Source: Streptococcus marmotae
GTDB lineage: Bacteria; Bacillota; Bacilli; Lactobacillales; Streptococcaceae
NCBI RefSeq assembly: GCF_001623565.1
Contig: NZ_CP015196.1
Span: forward strand, 2,067,501 to 2,131,500
DNA length: 64,000 bases
Reading direction: 5' to 3'
The notes under the pieces are model-generated. The model did not search any database, was not told where the DNA came from, and was given only the letters and a program-made list of their open reading frames with translations. The translations under genes and the position numbers were made by a program. Every line of letters starts with the position of its first letter. Within the stretch, counting starts at the first letter, position 1. Shown piece after piece: positions 47,133-58,100 of the stretch.

Positions 47133-48638
47133 TTATTTTACAGTGCGGACACGCATTGTGTTAGTTGAACCAGCAACACCAACTGGTACACCTGCAACAA
47201 TGACAATGTTATCACCTGATTGAACAAGTCCAGCTTTGATTGCTTCACGTTCTGCTAGTTCAAACATATCATCTGTAGAAGCTGGTTTATCTGTCACAAT
47301 TGGAATAACTCCCCAGTTGATCATCAATGATTTTTGAACTTCTTCTGTAAATGTAACAGCTAAGATGTCTGCATTTGGACGGTATTTCGAAATTGAACGT
47401 GCTGAGAAGCCAGTTTCAGTAACGGTTACAACCAATTTGATATCCATTGAGTGACACGCATCGCTAACAGCAGAAGCAATCACTTCTGTCTTACTTGTAC
47501 GTTCAAATGTTGAAGAATCTAAACGGCTGTATTCTCCCAATAGAGTTTGCGCATTTTTCGCAATCGTTGCCATTGTACGAACTGATTCTACTGGATATTT
47601 ACCGTTTGCTGATTCACCTGAAAGCATGGTAGCGTCTGTTCCGTCAATAACAGCGTTGAATACATCTGATACTTCTGAACGAGTTGCACGTGGTTTTTCA
47701 GTCATTGTTTCAAGCATGTTTGTTGCTGTGATAACTGCTTTACCAGCTGCATTCACTTTCGTGATGATCATTTTTTGGTAAACTGGAACCATTTCAAATG
47801 GTACTTCAATACCCATGTCACCACGAGCAATCATGATACCGTCTGCTGCTTCGATGATTTCATCGATATTGTCGATACCTTGTTGGTTTTCGATTTTGGC
47901 AAACAATTTCACGTGACCATTTTCAGTTTCTTCACAGATAGCACGCACTTCATTCACGTCTTTTGCTGTACGAACGAATGAAATCGCAATGAAGTTCAAT
48001 CCTTGCGCAAGACCGAAGCGGATGTCTGCATTGTCGCGTTCAGCAAGTGCTGGGAAAGGAATTTTAGTGTAAGGAATGTTCACACCTTTTTGTTTTGCGA
48101 TAACGCCGTCGTTTTCGACTGTTACTTCAAATTCACGTTTTTCATCATCTTTTGCAAAAACACGAAGACCAAGTTTTCCATCATCAACAAGGATTTGTTT
48201 TCCAACTTCCACATCATCGTAGATGTCAAGGCCGCCAGCAACGTTCAAAGCAATTACTTCACGAGTTGATTTGATTCCTTGTTTTGTAGCAACACGAATT
48301 GTTTCACCAGTAGTGTATTCGTATTCCTTTGCATCTCCTTCAAATAATTCTGTACGGATTTCAGGACCTTTTGTATCAAGCAAGAAACCTACTTTTTGAC
48401 CAGCGATTTCTTCCGCACGACGTACTGTTGCCATACGATCACCTTGCTCTTGGTGGTCACCGTGTGAGAAGTTGAAACGGAATACGTTTGCCCCTTCTTT
48501 AATCAATTCCGCAATTTTCTGAGCTGATGCTTCAACATCTAGTTTTTCACCCCAGTAACCATCATCACCGAATTTTTTACCACCACGGATTTCAACCGCT
48601 GGACCTAATGTAGCAACAATTTTTACGCGTTTATTCAT
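47133..48638 (-). CDS. pyk: pyruvate kinase
   Basis: 501 residues, the streptococcal length. N-terminal barrel opening KIVATLGPA, active-site MIARGDMGIEVP and ATNMLETM, and the C-terminal allosteric domain. It makes pyruvate and ATP from phosphoenolpyruvate. I chose the ATG at 48638, which has AAAGGAG before it, over one ten codons upstream. It follows pfkA by 58 bp in a glycolytic operon. Confidence 0.97.
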   Translation of the reverse strand: MNKRVKIVATLGPAVEIRGGKKFGDDGYWGEKLDVEASAQKIAELIKEGANVFRFNFSHGDHQEQGDRMATVRRAEEIAGQKVGFLLDTKGPEIRTELFEGDAKEYEYTTGETIRVATKQGIKSTREVIALNVAGGLDIYDDVEVGKQILVDDGKLGLRVFAKDDEKREFEVTVENDGVIAKQKGVNIPYTKIPFPALAERDNADIRFGLAQGLNFIAISFVRTAKDVNEVRAICEETENGHVKLFAKIENQQGIDNIDEIIEAADGIMIARGDMGIEVPFEMVPVYQKMIITKVNAAGKAVITATNMLETMTEKPRATRSEVSDVFNAVIDGTDATMLSGESANGKYPVESVRTMATIAKNAQTLLGEYSRLDSSTFERTSKTEVIASAVSDACHSMDIKLVVTVTETGFSARSISKYRPNADILAVTFTEEVQKSLMINWGVIPIVTDKPASTDDMFELAEREAIKAGLVQSGDNIVIVAGVPVGVAGSTNTMRVRTVK

Positions 48639-48696
48639 GATTTGTTTTTTCTCCTTTTTTTGCAACAAATTTACAATAACTATTTTAGACGAGTGA

Positions 48697-49710
<1,014 letters not shown>

Positions 49711-49791
49711 TTAACTAATGCTCCTTTTTTCATTTTTAACTGTACCATTATACCACATTTAACCGCAGTATGCTTGACTTTTTACTATTTT

Positions 49792-52700
49792 TTACTGAAA
49801 AACCGTTTTCATTGAAAATTCCTGTAAACGTATCTGTAATTCCTCTGATTTTCGAACAAAAATTCGTTCTAATTGCACTGTTTGATTGCGTTCTTGATAA
49901 TGAAGAACGACAGGGATTGTTCCTGGATAATCAGCCAAAATGCGTGCGATTTCCTGATCATGCTTCTCATTTTCCAGTAAAATCCAGCATTTTTCCGCAT
50001 TGGGCTGCTCTAAGTTATCTAAGATTAGCTGCAATTGCCCATCTCTTTCTTGAACCTTCCCGGTCAGATAAACAATATCCCCTTCTTTCAACAGATTTTG
50101 ATAGCGTTGATAGGTTTCTGGAAAGAGCGTAACATCTACTTTCTTCTTTGTATCGGTCACTTGCGCAAAGGCCATTTGCTGACCCGTTTTCTTGGTGCGA
50201 ATCACACGAATGGACTGAATCTGACCGAGAATCGTAACCGCATTTCCAGCAACTAATTCACCAAATGGCGTATGAGGTCTGTTGGCTGATTTTGCTAATA
50301 ATAACAAGGGATGTGGACTCATTCCAACACCAATAATCGCCTGTTCCAAACTGAACTTTTCACTATTACTGTAATCTTCTGCTTCTTGCCAACTATAATT
50401 TTCCTCAGAAAAGAACGTTCCAAAAGTATCCGCAAAGACGAAAAGATTATCTAAGTTTTCCAAAATCTTCTTCCGATTTGGTTCAAATGGATCAAATAAG
50501 CCAAGCTGAATCAAGGGCTTTAAGGTATCCTGTTTTTTAAAATTCGCAGGTAATCGCAGAATAAAATCCTCTACACTCTTAAACGGTCGCTCTTCAATGA
50601 GCCAAAATGCCAAGTCTTTTGGCAACCCCTTTATATTCTTGAGACCCATGTAAATCTTATTGCCCTCAAACTTGTCGTGGTAAGGAATACTATTGATGGT
50701 AACAGGTGCTACCTGAAAATCAAATTGTAGGGCATCTGAAATGTAATCACTACTCGAATAATTCAACATGATATCAAAAAAAACATCGGGATAATGGGTT
50801 TTAAAATAGGCCAATTGGAAGGCTAAAGCTGAATAGGCATAGGCATGACTACGGTTGAAACCATAGCCAGCAAATTTTGCCATCATGGTAAAAATCGCTC
50901 GTGCCTTCTCCTCATCATGCCCCTGTTCGAGCGCTCCTGCAATGAAATCGGCTTCCATACTCTGCATTTCAGCCTTATTTTTCTTAGACATGGCACGGCG
51001 TAACAAATCAGCTTTCCCAAGTGTAAAACCAGAAAAACGCTGGGCAATCTGCATGACCTGCTCTTGATAAAGCATGATGCCATAGGTAGGCTGTAAAATA
51101 GTCGCAATCGAATCATCTAATACATCTACTGCCTCTTGACCATGTTTACGCTTGACAAAATTATCTGAATAGTCACTCGCACCCGGTCTGTTCAAACTGG
51201 TCGTTGCTACAATATCTTCAAATCGACTCGGCTGTACTCGTTTTAACAGCTGAATGGCGCCCGGTTGCTCAAACTGGAAAATACCTTTTGTCTGTCCTTT
51301 GGCAAAGAGTTTCAGGGTTGCTGAATCTTCTAAATCAATGTCTGCAATCACAATTTTCTTGCCATATTTTGCCTCAACTGCTTCTGCCATTTTTTGAACG
51401 AAGGTCAGATTTCGTAGGCCTAGAAAATCCATTTTTAAGAGTCCATTGGCTTCTACCGCATGAGCATCATACTGAGTAATCAGCATATCTTCACCTGATT
51501 TTAGTGGAATGGTATCGGTCAATTCTTCGTCACTCATCACAACACCTGCCGCATGAATCGATGTCTGACGTGGCTGTCCTTCAATTTGCTGAGCTATGGC
51601 ATAGGATTTTTGGTATTCCATTTTGCTATTGATTACTTGCCTAAAGGAGGCATTACGCTCATAGGCTGTTGCTAAGGTATCTCGAAAAGAAATCTTCTTG
51701 GTAATGGCACTTACTTCGTATTCCGGTGTTCCATAGCGCTTCAACACATCTCGAAGTGCCTGTTTGGCACCAAAAGTGGAATAGGTTACAATCTGAGCTG
51801 CATGAAGTGTTCCATAGCGCTCTCTCACATAGCGAATGAAATCGCTACGGTGAATATCTGGAATATCAATATCAATATCAGGCATGCTAAAGCGCTCAAC
51901 ATTTAAAAATCGCTCAAAGAGTAAGTTGTGTTTGACAGGGTCAATACCTGTAATTTGTAAGGCATAGGCCACTAAACTGCCAACTGCAGAACCGCGTCCC
52001 ATTCCCATGTAATAGCCTTGACTGCGCCCAAAACGCAAAAGATCCCAGACGATTAAAAAATAATCGTCAAAACCCATTTGATGAATGATCGCCAGCTCTT
52101 GTTGCAGACGATCTTGATAGACAGGATAATCAATCCCTCTCATTCGCAAGCCTTCCTCAGCCTTTTCACGCAGTTCCTCCACTGCTAAGCACTCCCGATT
52201 AAAGCGAGGCAATTTCAAGTTTTTATCAAGCTGATAGGAAATCCTTGCTACCAGGCGATTCAACTCCTCAATCGCTGCTGGAAATCGCTGCTGAAAGATT
52301 GCTTCTAAACTTTCTGGGCTTAACAATGCTTGGTTGTGGACCAGTTGAGTAACTTGATTGAGGGGGATATTGCCCTGAATAGCATGAAGAACCTGCAAGA
52401 CCTCTACTTGACTTTCTTCAAAATACCGTACTGTGTATAAGGGAATCAAGGGACGGCTCGATTGGAATGCAGGTGTTGTCGCACGCACTCCAATGTAAAA
52501 ATCAACTCCCAAATCATAGACTTCGACTCCTTCAAAATAAGGGATAACTAAGGCAACACCTGCTAGATACGGACGAATCCGATCAAATTCTTTTTCTCCC
52601 ATCATCTTTGCTGTCGAAATTTTTAAGAGATTTTGATAGCCTTCTGTATTTGTAGCAATAAATTGAATAACCACCTTCTCATCTGCCGAGACCTGCCATT

Positions 52701-52899
52701 CTATCTCACATCCAACAATTGGCTGAATTCCTTCTTTTTCACACGCTTCTATAAAGGAATAAGCAGCGTACAAATTATCCCGATCCATGATGCCTAAGTG
52801 CGTATAGCCCATTTCTTTCGCACGCGCAACATAAGACTCAATCGTCATCATGCTATCCATAAAACTATAGACAGTCTTGGTATCTAATTGTGCCAGCAT
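49792..52899 (-). CDS. dnaE: DNA polymerase III subunit alpha (DnaE)
   Basis: 1035 residues, the length of Gram-positive DnaE (distinct from PolC, with no exonuclease insert). PHP domain in residues 1-200 (LGIMDRDNLYAAYSF), polymerase catalytic aspartates in the MPDIDIDIPD stretch near residue 342, then the helix-hairpin-helix and OB-fold (GNAVTILGQIQSIRVIRTKK) regions. It extends primers on the lagging strand before PolC takes over. It lies just upstream of pfkA, the usual streptococcal order. Confidence 0.97.
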   Translation of the reverse strand: MLAQLDTKTVYSFMDSMMTIESYVARAKEMGYTHLGIMDRDNLYAAYSFIEACEKEGIQPIVGCEIEWQVSADEKVVIQFIATNTEGYQNLLKISTAKMMGEKEFDRIRPYLAGVALVIPYFEGVEVYDLGVDFYIGVRATTPAFQSSRPLIPLYTVRYFEESQVEVLQVLHAIQGNIPLNQVTQLVHNQALLSPESLEAIFQQRFPAAIEELNRLVARISYQLDKNLKLPRFNRECLAVEELREKAEEGLRMRGIDYPVYQDRLQQELAIIHQMGFDDYFLIVWDLLRFGRSQGYYMGMGRGSAVGSLVAYALQITGIDPVKHNLLFERFLNVERFSMPDIDIDIPDIHRSDFIRYVRERYGTLHAAQIVTYSTFGAKQALRDVLKRYGTPEYEVSAITKKISFRDTLATAYERNASFRQVINSKMEYQKSYAIAQQIEGQPRQTSIHAAGVVMSDEELTDTIPLKSGEDMLITQYDAHAVEANGLLKMDFLGLRNLTFVQKMAEAVEAKYGKKIVIADIDLEDSATLKLFAKGQTKGIFQFEQPGAIQLLKRVQPSRFEDIVATTSLNRPGASDYSDNFVKRKHGQEAVDVLDDSIATILQPTYGIMLYQEQVMQIAQRFSGFTLGKADLLRRAMSKKNKAEMQSMEADFIAGALEQGHDEEKARAIFTMMAKFAGYGFNRSHAYAYSALAFQLAYFKTHYPDVFFDIMLNYSSSDYISDALQFDFQVAPVTINSIPYHDKFEGNKIYMGLKNIKGLPKDLAFWLIEERPFKSVEDFILRLPANFKKQDTLKPLIQLGLFDPFEPNRKKILENLDNLFVFADTFGTFFSEENYSWQEAEDYSNSEKFSLEQAIIGVGMSPHPLLLLAKSANRPHTPFGELVAGNAVTILGQIQSIRVIRTKKTGQQMAFAQVTDTKKKVDVTLFPETYQRYQNLLKEGDIVYLTGKVQERDGQLQLILDNLEQPNAEKCWILLENEKHDQEIARILADYPGTIPVVLHYQERNQTVQLERIFVRKSEELQIRLQEFSMKTVFQ

Positions 52900-53054
52900 A
52901 TCTCCTCCTTCGTATCCTATATCTTTTTCATCATCATAGTATATGTACTATTATACACCAAAAAAAAGCCCCATGCTACTATCGGTTTTCTGAGCAGAAT
53001 GATTAGCTATGAGCAAGGGCTCAAAGCATTTTTTACAAAAATCAAAAAGAATTC

Positions 53055-53083
53055 TTGCATTTTAGAAAAGATTATTGTATTAT
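53055..53083 (+). promoter_or_regulatory. promoter of the YtrA-type ABC operon
   Basis: TTGCAT (53055-53060) and TATTAT (53078-53083) are 17 bp apart, about 65 bp before the regulator gene. Confidence 0.55.
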
Positions 53084-53146
53084 ATGTATAAGACAAAGAT
53101 ACAAAAGCTATCTATCTCTATTTTATGATAAAAGAAAGGAGCTATC

Positions 53147-53512
53147 ATGACTTGGAAATTTGATAACAACTTCCCAATTTATATCCAGATTGCTAATACT
53201 ATCAAGTTGCAGATTGTGACCCATCAACTCCAATCTGGCGACAAACTCCCAACCGTTCGTGATTTAGCGGAAACTGCTGGAGTCAATCCCAACACTGTTC
53301 AACGTGCCTTATCCGATCTCGAAAGCGAGGGCTTTGTTTATTCAGTCCGTACAACAGGACGCTTCGTAACCGATAATTTGGACCTAATCAATCAAACTAG
53401 GATCAGCCTAGCTCAAGATGAGTTGGAAAACTTTGTGACCAATATGCTTGATTTAGGTTTTAAACAAGAGGAACTGATTCAACAGTTAGAACAATATCTA
53501 AAAGGAGAATAA
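53147..53512 (+). CDS. GntR-family regulator, YtrA subfamily
   Basis: 121 residues: a winged helix-turn-helix (PIYIQIANTIKLQIVTHQLQ, LPTVRDLAETAGVNPNTVQRA) and a short C-terminal helical tail of YtrA type, without a ligand domain. AAAGGAGC precedes the ATG. First gene of an operon with an ABC ATPase and permease; YtrA proteins repress such operons until cell-wall stress. Confidence 0.92.
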   Translation: MTWKFDNNFPIYIQIANTIKLQIVTHQLQSGDKLPTVRDLAETAGVNPNTVQRALSDLESEGFVYSVRTTGRFVTDNLDLINQTRISLAQDELENFVTNMLDLGFKQEELIQQLEQYLKGE

Positions 53513-53516
53513 AAAG

Positions 53517-54224
53517 ATGGAAAAGAATTTTACTCTCGTTGAGATTCAGCAAGTCTCAAAATCATACGGCGGGCTAGTTGCATTAAACAATGTCAACCTC
53601 AAATTTTCAGCTGGAAAAATCATTGGCTTACTAGGACCAAATGGTTCTGGAAAAACAACCTTGATCAAATTGATCAGTGGGCTTCTTCAGCCAGAATATG
53701 GGCAAATCCTAATTAACGGTCGCAAGCCATCTCCCGAAACCAAGCAAATTGTATCCTATCTTCCAGATACGACCTATTTAGATGAACACATGCGAATTTC
53801 AGAAGCGATTGACTTATTTAAGGATTTCTATGCAGATTTTGATGAGGCACGCGCCCTTCACCTCCTCCAAGATCTCAATATTGAGCTAAATAGTCGTATT
53901 AAACATTTATCAAAAGGAAACAAAGAAAAGGTCCAATTGATTTTGGTCATGAGCCGGCAAGCCCTTCTCTATGTCCTTGATGAGCCAATTGGCGGTGTTG
54001 ATCCTGCTGCGCGTGACTATATCTTGCGTACGATTATCTCTAACTATTCTCCAACCTCTTCTGTACTGATTTCAACCCATTTGATTTCAGATGTCGAACA
54101 AATTCTCGATGAAGTTATCTTCCTCCAGTACGGTAATGTGGTTCGTCATAGCGATGTCGATGACCTACGAATTGAAAGCGGAGAATCAATCGATGAACTC
54201 TTCCGCCGTGAATTTAAGGCTTAG
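53517..54224 (+). CDS. ABC transporter ATP-binding protein (BcrA type)
   Basis: 235 residues. Walker A is GPNGSGKT, Walker B LLYVLDEPIGGVDP and the H-loop STHL. The signature reads HLSKGNKEKVQL, with Lys-Gly-Asn in place of Gly-Gly-Gln, a variant seen in this subfamily. Starts 4 bp after the regulator. Likely role with the permease is export or defence against cell-wall-active peptides. Confidence 0.92.
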   Translation: MEKNFTLVEIQQVSKSYGGLVALNNVNLKFSAGKIIGLLGPNGSGKTTLIKLISGLLQPEYGQILINGRKPSPETKQIVSYLPDTTYLDEHMRISEAIDLFKDFYADFDEARALHLLQDLNIELNSRIKHLSKGNKEKVQLILVMSRQALLYVLDEPIGGVDPAARDYILRTIISNYSPTSSVLISTHLISDVEQILDEVIFLQYGNVVRHSDVDDLRIESGESIDELFRREFKA

Positions 54225-54244
54225 TATTAGTAAAGGAGATTCCT

Positions 54245-55060
54245 ATGTTTGGAAAGTTATTAAAATACGAATTTAAAGCAGTTGGAAAATGGTATCTAGG
54301 ACTGTACGCCGCAGCTGGACTGCTCTCTGTTGTCCTCGGCTTATGGATTCAAAATATTGTTCACCGACCAGAAAGAACGATTAGTGACACAGAAATTGGT
54401 GCTTCTTTTGCTAATACCCTAGAAGGAATCCTATTTGGTGCTATTATTATCGGTTTTGCCGTCATCATTGCAGGACTCTTTCTATCAACCTTCTTTCTCA
54501 TTATCAAACGCTTTAGAAAAAATGTTTACGGTCGCCAAGGCTACCTAACTATGACCCTTCCTGTCACCAATCACCAGATTATCCTGAGTAAATTGACTGC
54601 TGCCTTTATTTGGAGCACCTTATCTGGCATTGCTACTATCCTCTGTCTCTGGCTTATTTCTTATATTTCATTTGGTGCGCTTCTCAATGAGTATATTCCT
54701 GAGATTACTGCGGCATTCAACGAAGCTTATCACGAATTTACTGGCATGGATTTTGGTATTAGTTATGCAATTACGCTCATTGTCGGTACCATTCATTCTA
54801 TCCTCTTAATTTACTTCGCGATTTCTCTTGGTCAATTATTTAAAGATCATCGTACATTGCTAGCCGTCGTCTTTTACTTTGGTATCAATTTTGTAGAAGG
54901 ACTTATTTCAGCTATTTTTGCCATATCAACAGGAGTCCTAGCAAATAGTACTCCATTAGCCATTCACACAATCTTAGGTATCATTATCAGTATTATTCTT
55001 GCTATTGGTTACTACTTCGGTACCTACTACATCATGACAAAGAAATTGAATTTGCAATAG
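54245..55060 (+). CDS. ABC transporter permease (ABC-2 type)
   Basis: 271 residues with about six hydrophobic segments and the ABC-2 stretch VYGRQGYLTMTLPVTNHQIILSK. It follows its ATPase by 20 bp with AAAGGAG before the ATG. Last gene of the operon. Confidence 0.88.
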   Translation: MFGKLLKYEFKAVGKWYLGLYAAAGLLSVVLGLWIQNIVHRPERTISDTEIGASFANTLEGILFGAIIIGFAVIIAGLFLSTFFLIIKRFRKNVYGRQGYLTMTLPVTNHQIILSKLTAAFIWSTLSGIATILCLWLISYISFGALLNEYIPEITAAFNEAYHEFTGMDFGISYAITLIVGTIHSILLIYFAISLGQLFKDHRTLLAVVFYFGINFVEGLISAIFAISTGVLANSTPLAIHTILGIIISIILAIGYYFGTYYIMTKKLNLQ

Positions 55061-55069
55061 TATAGCAAA

Positions 55070-55105
55070 ACTCTCTGAAACCAATACATTTCAGAGAGTT
55101 TTTTC
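55070..55105 (+). terminator. terminator between convergent ABC operon and pullulanase
   Basis: ACTCTCTGAAA and TTTCAGAGAGT form an 11-bp stem with T6 on the plus strand. T-poor on the other side, so mainly for the ABC operon. Confidence 0.88.
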
Positions 55106-55114
55106 TAGTGAGAA

Positions 55115-58100
55115 TCAATCATTACTTTCCTTTTTCTTTCCAAGAAATACGAGACTTGAAACAAGGGATACTACTCCCAATAAGATTCCTGCAACTGATT
55201 GTTGACTGCCTGTTTTTGGCAGGGTCTTTTCATTCTCCTTACTTGTATTCTGAGACAATATCGACACAATTGTCTCGTTAGCCGTTGGATGACTAGAAAC
55301 TGATTCTTCTATCCTAGGCTTGCTAGTACTTACAGCTGATGCTGCTTGAGCGGAAGCTTCTTCCCTAGATTTGTCACTACTTGTCATGGATTCGGTATGA
55401 ACTGGTGCTTGTACCTTTGGCTTATTGCTACTTGCCATGGATTTGCTATGAATCGACGCTTCTACCTTAGACTTACTGCTACTTGCCATAGGTTCGGTAC
55501 GAACTGGTACTTCGACCCTAGGTTTGTCACTACTTGCCATGGATTCGGTATGAACTGGTACTTCGACCCTAGGTTTGTCACTACTTGCCATGGATTCAGT
55601 ATGAACCGATGCTCCTACCTTAGGCTTATGGACAACTGCTTCCGATACCTTTGTTTTTTGAGGCGGTTGCAGTTCTACTTGTGGACGTTTCATAGGTACT
55701 GCATCGGAAGATGACAGCACTTCCTGATAGACATAGGTAACTACCAAGGTCGTATTAGCCATCACGGCACCATTCACAGACGCCGATGCCACTAGATGAT
55801 TCTGCACATCTACCTCACCAACTTTATACCTACCCGCTGGAGCCAATCGATAGGTTTTTCCTTCATAGCTGACAATCGTCGGCTGTTTATAACCAGAAAT
55901 CTCCGCGTTATAGGTCGTACCAGCAGCCGCATTGTAATGAACAAGACCATTATCTTTCAAAACGTGATTATTGATATCACGGTATTCAACGATGACAGAG
56001 CCTTTTACGGTATCTTCTTTAACCACTGGTGTCTGATCACCCTCTTTGGCAATTCGTAAAACTGTTGCAGTCAGCGGAGCAAGTGTTAAGCTATGTTCAG
56101 ATAGCTGAACTCCTTCTGGTGTTAGAATCGCTTCTGTACCAGCCTGTTTTCCATCTGCTAATACCTTTGCAGCTTTCAAGGATTGAACAACGGTGAACCG
56201 ACGCTCCTTCGTATCTGCATTGACAAACACGAAGTACTCATCGCCATTACTTGCTACTGTCTTGTAACCCAAAACCAAATCTTCTTCTGCGACACCATCC
56301 TTACCAGGTACTGTCAGTAGACTTACACGCTTTTCAACCTCTTCTCGTGAAGGTAATTTGAAAGCATCTGTTGACTTACGTAAAGCAATCAATCCCTTCA
56401 TATAAGCTCGGCTCTTTACATTTTCAGGATAGGTTGCACTATCTGTCGCCTTGCTCCAGTCAAAATGATTCACTGCATCGCTTGAATCATAGGAATCATG
56501 GATAAAGTAAGGATAGTCAAATGGACTTCCATCTTCATTGGTCAAGAGATGAGATTTATTTGGAACTTTATCATCTGCTACTGGTGTACGATAGTCTGGG
56601 TGACGGAATTGCTTGGTCCGACCATATTCTTGTCCAGAATGAATAAATGGTGTACCTTGCGCTGTCAAAACCATCAGATTGCCTAAACGAAGACGGCGAT
56701 GAATTTCTGCTGCGTTTTCTGCCTTGGCCGGATCTTTTTTAATCGACTGAGCAATAACATCAAATAAGGTCAAATTATCATGAGCTGCAATATATTGGAT
56801 TACATCCCCCGGATCGTCCGCTTCGAAATTCGTTGGCTGAGCTTTGATATTTTTAAAGACGTTTCCAATATTTCGTTTGCCATTGGTGATAAAGGCTGGT
56901 GCTCCTTCATTAGGATAGCCTGACTTCAAGGTATTGCGGATATCATCTGAAAAGACGGCGGCAGAATTAGTATGCTTCATCCATGACTGATCTGCTGGTT
57001 GGACGGGTTTATTTTCATCTCCTGAATAGGTTGACCAGCCCTCACCCAACATGATTAGATTTGGATTTAGTTTCTTTGCCTCATCATAAGCTTTTTGAAT
57101 CGTTTCTGCATCATGGTCCCCCATTAAATCAAAGCGGAAACCGTCTATTTTATATTCATCTGTTAAATACTTAATCGAATCCACTAAGACACGGCGACTC
57201 ATATAGTGCGTCGTTCCCAATCGACCACCACCGTAGCTCGTTCGTGGAGTACCATCTGCGTCCATAAAGTGGTAATAGTGTGGCTCTAAATCTTCAAAAA
57301 TAGCTGTTTTTGCAGTATGGTTATAAACGACGTCCATGATGACACCCATGCCTCGTTTGTGGATTTCGTTGACTAACTCTTTAAATTCTGCAATGCGTTT
57401 GCTAGGATTAGTCGGATCACTCGAATACATACCTGTCAAAGAGAAGTAATTCTGCGGATCATAACCCCAATTATAATTACTATTGCTTGAAGCATACTCA
57501 TCCATGCGTTCTGCATTCTTCAGTTCATTCACGTAGTAATAACTTAAAACAGGTAGCAATTGGACATGGGTCACTCCCAAATCTTTCAGATAATCTAATT
57601 TTTCGATAAAGGCAGAGAATGTACCAGCTGGTGACTTCAAGTCCTTGGCAATTGCTTTATCAGATGTAAAATCTCGGACATGGGCTTCGTAGATAACAGC
57701 ATCTTTTCTATCTTTAAAGCCAGAAATCTTGGCATAGTCTAATTCCTTAGGTCCTTCTGCTTTTGGATCAACAAAAGCAGCCTTGGCAATCTTATAGGAT
57801 GGATCCGTCTCCGCTAAATCGCTATTCCATGCAGCTAAGGATTTCGCATAGGGGTCTAAGGTCAAGACAGACTCTTCTCCACGTTTGATTTCATAGTGGT
57901 AATAATAGCCACGATAATCTGTAATTCCAAGTGCATTTTGGGGTGTCAATTCAGCATTCCAAGTTCCCTTTTCTCCCTTGGTCATCGCAATCTTGCCCAC
58001 TACTTTGCTTTGATCATTTTTGTCATAAACCACTAGCGAAACTTGATCTGCACTTGGAGACCACAAGGTTGCTGCAACTTTTTGACCATTTTCGCTCACA

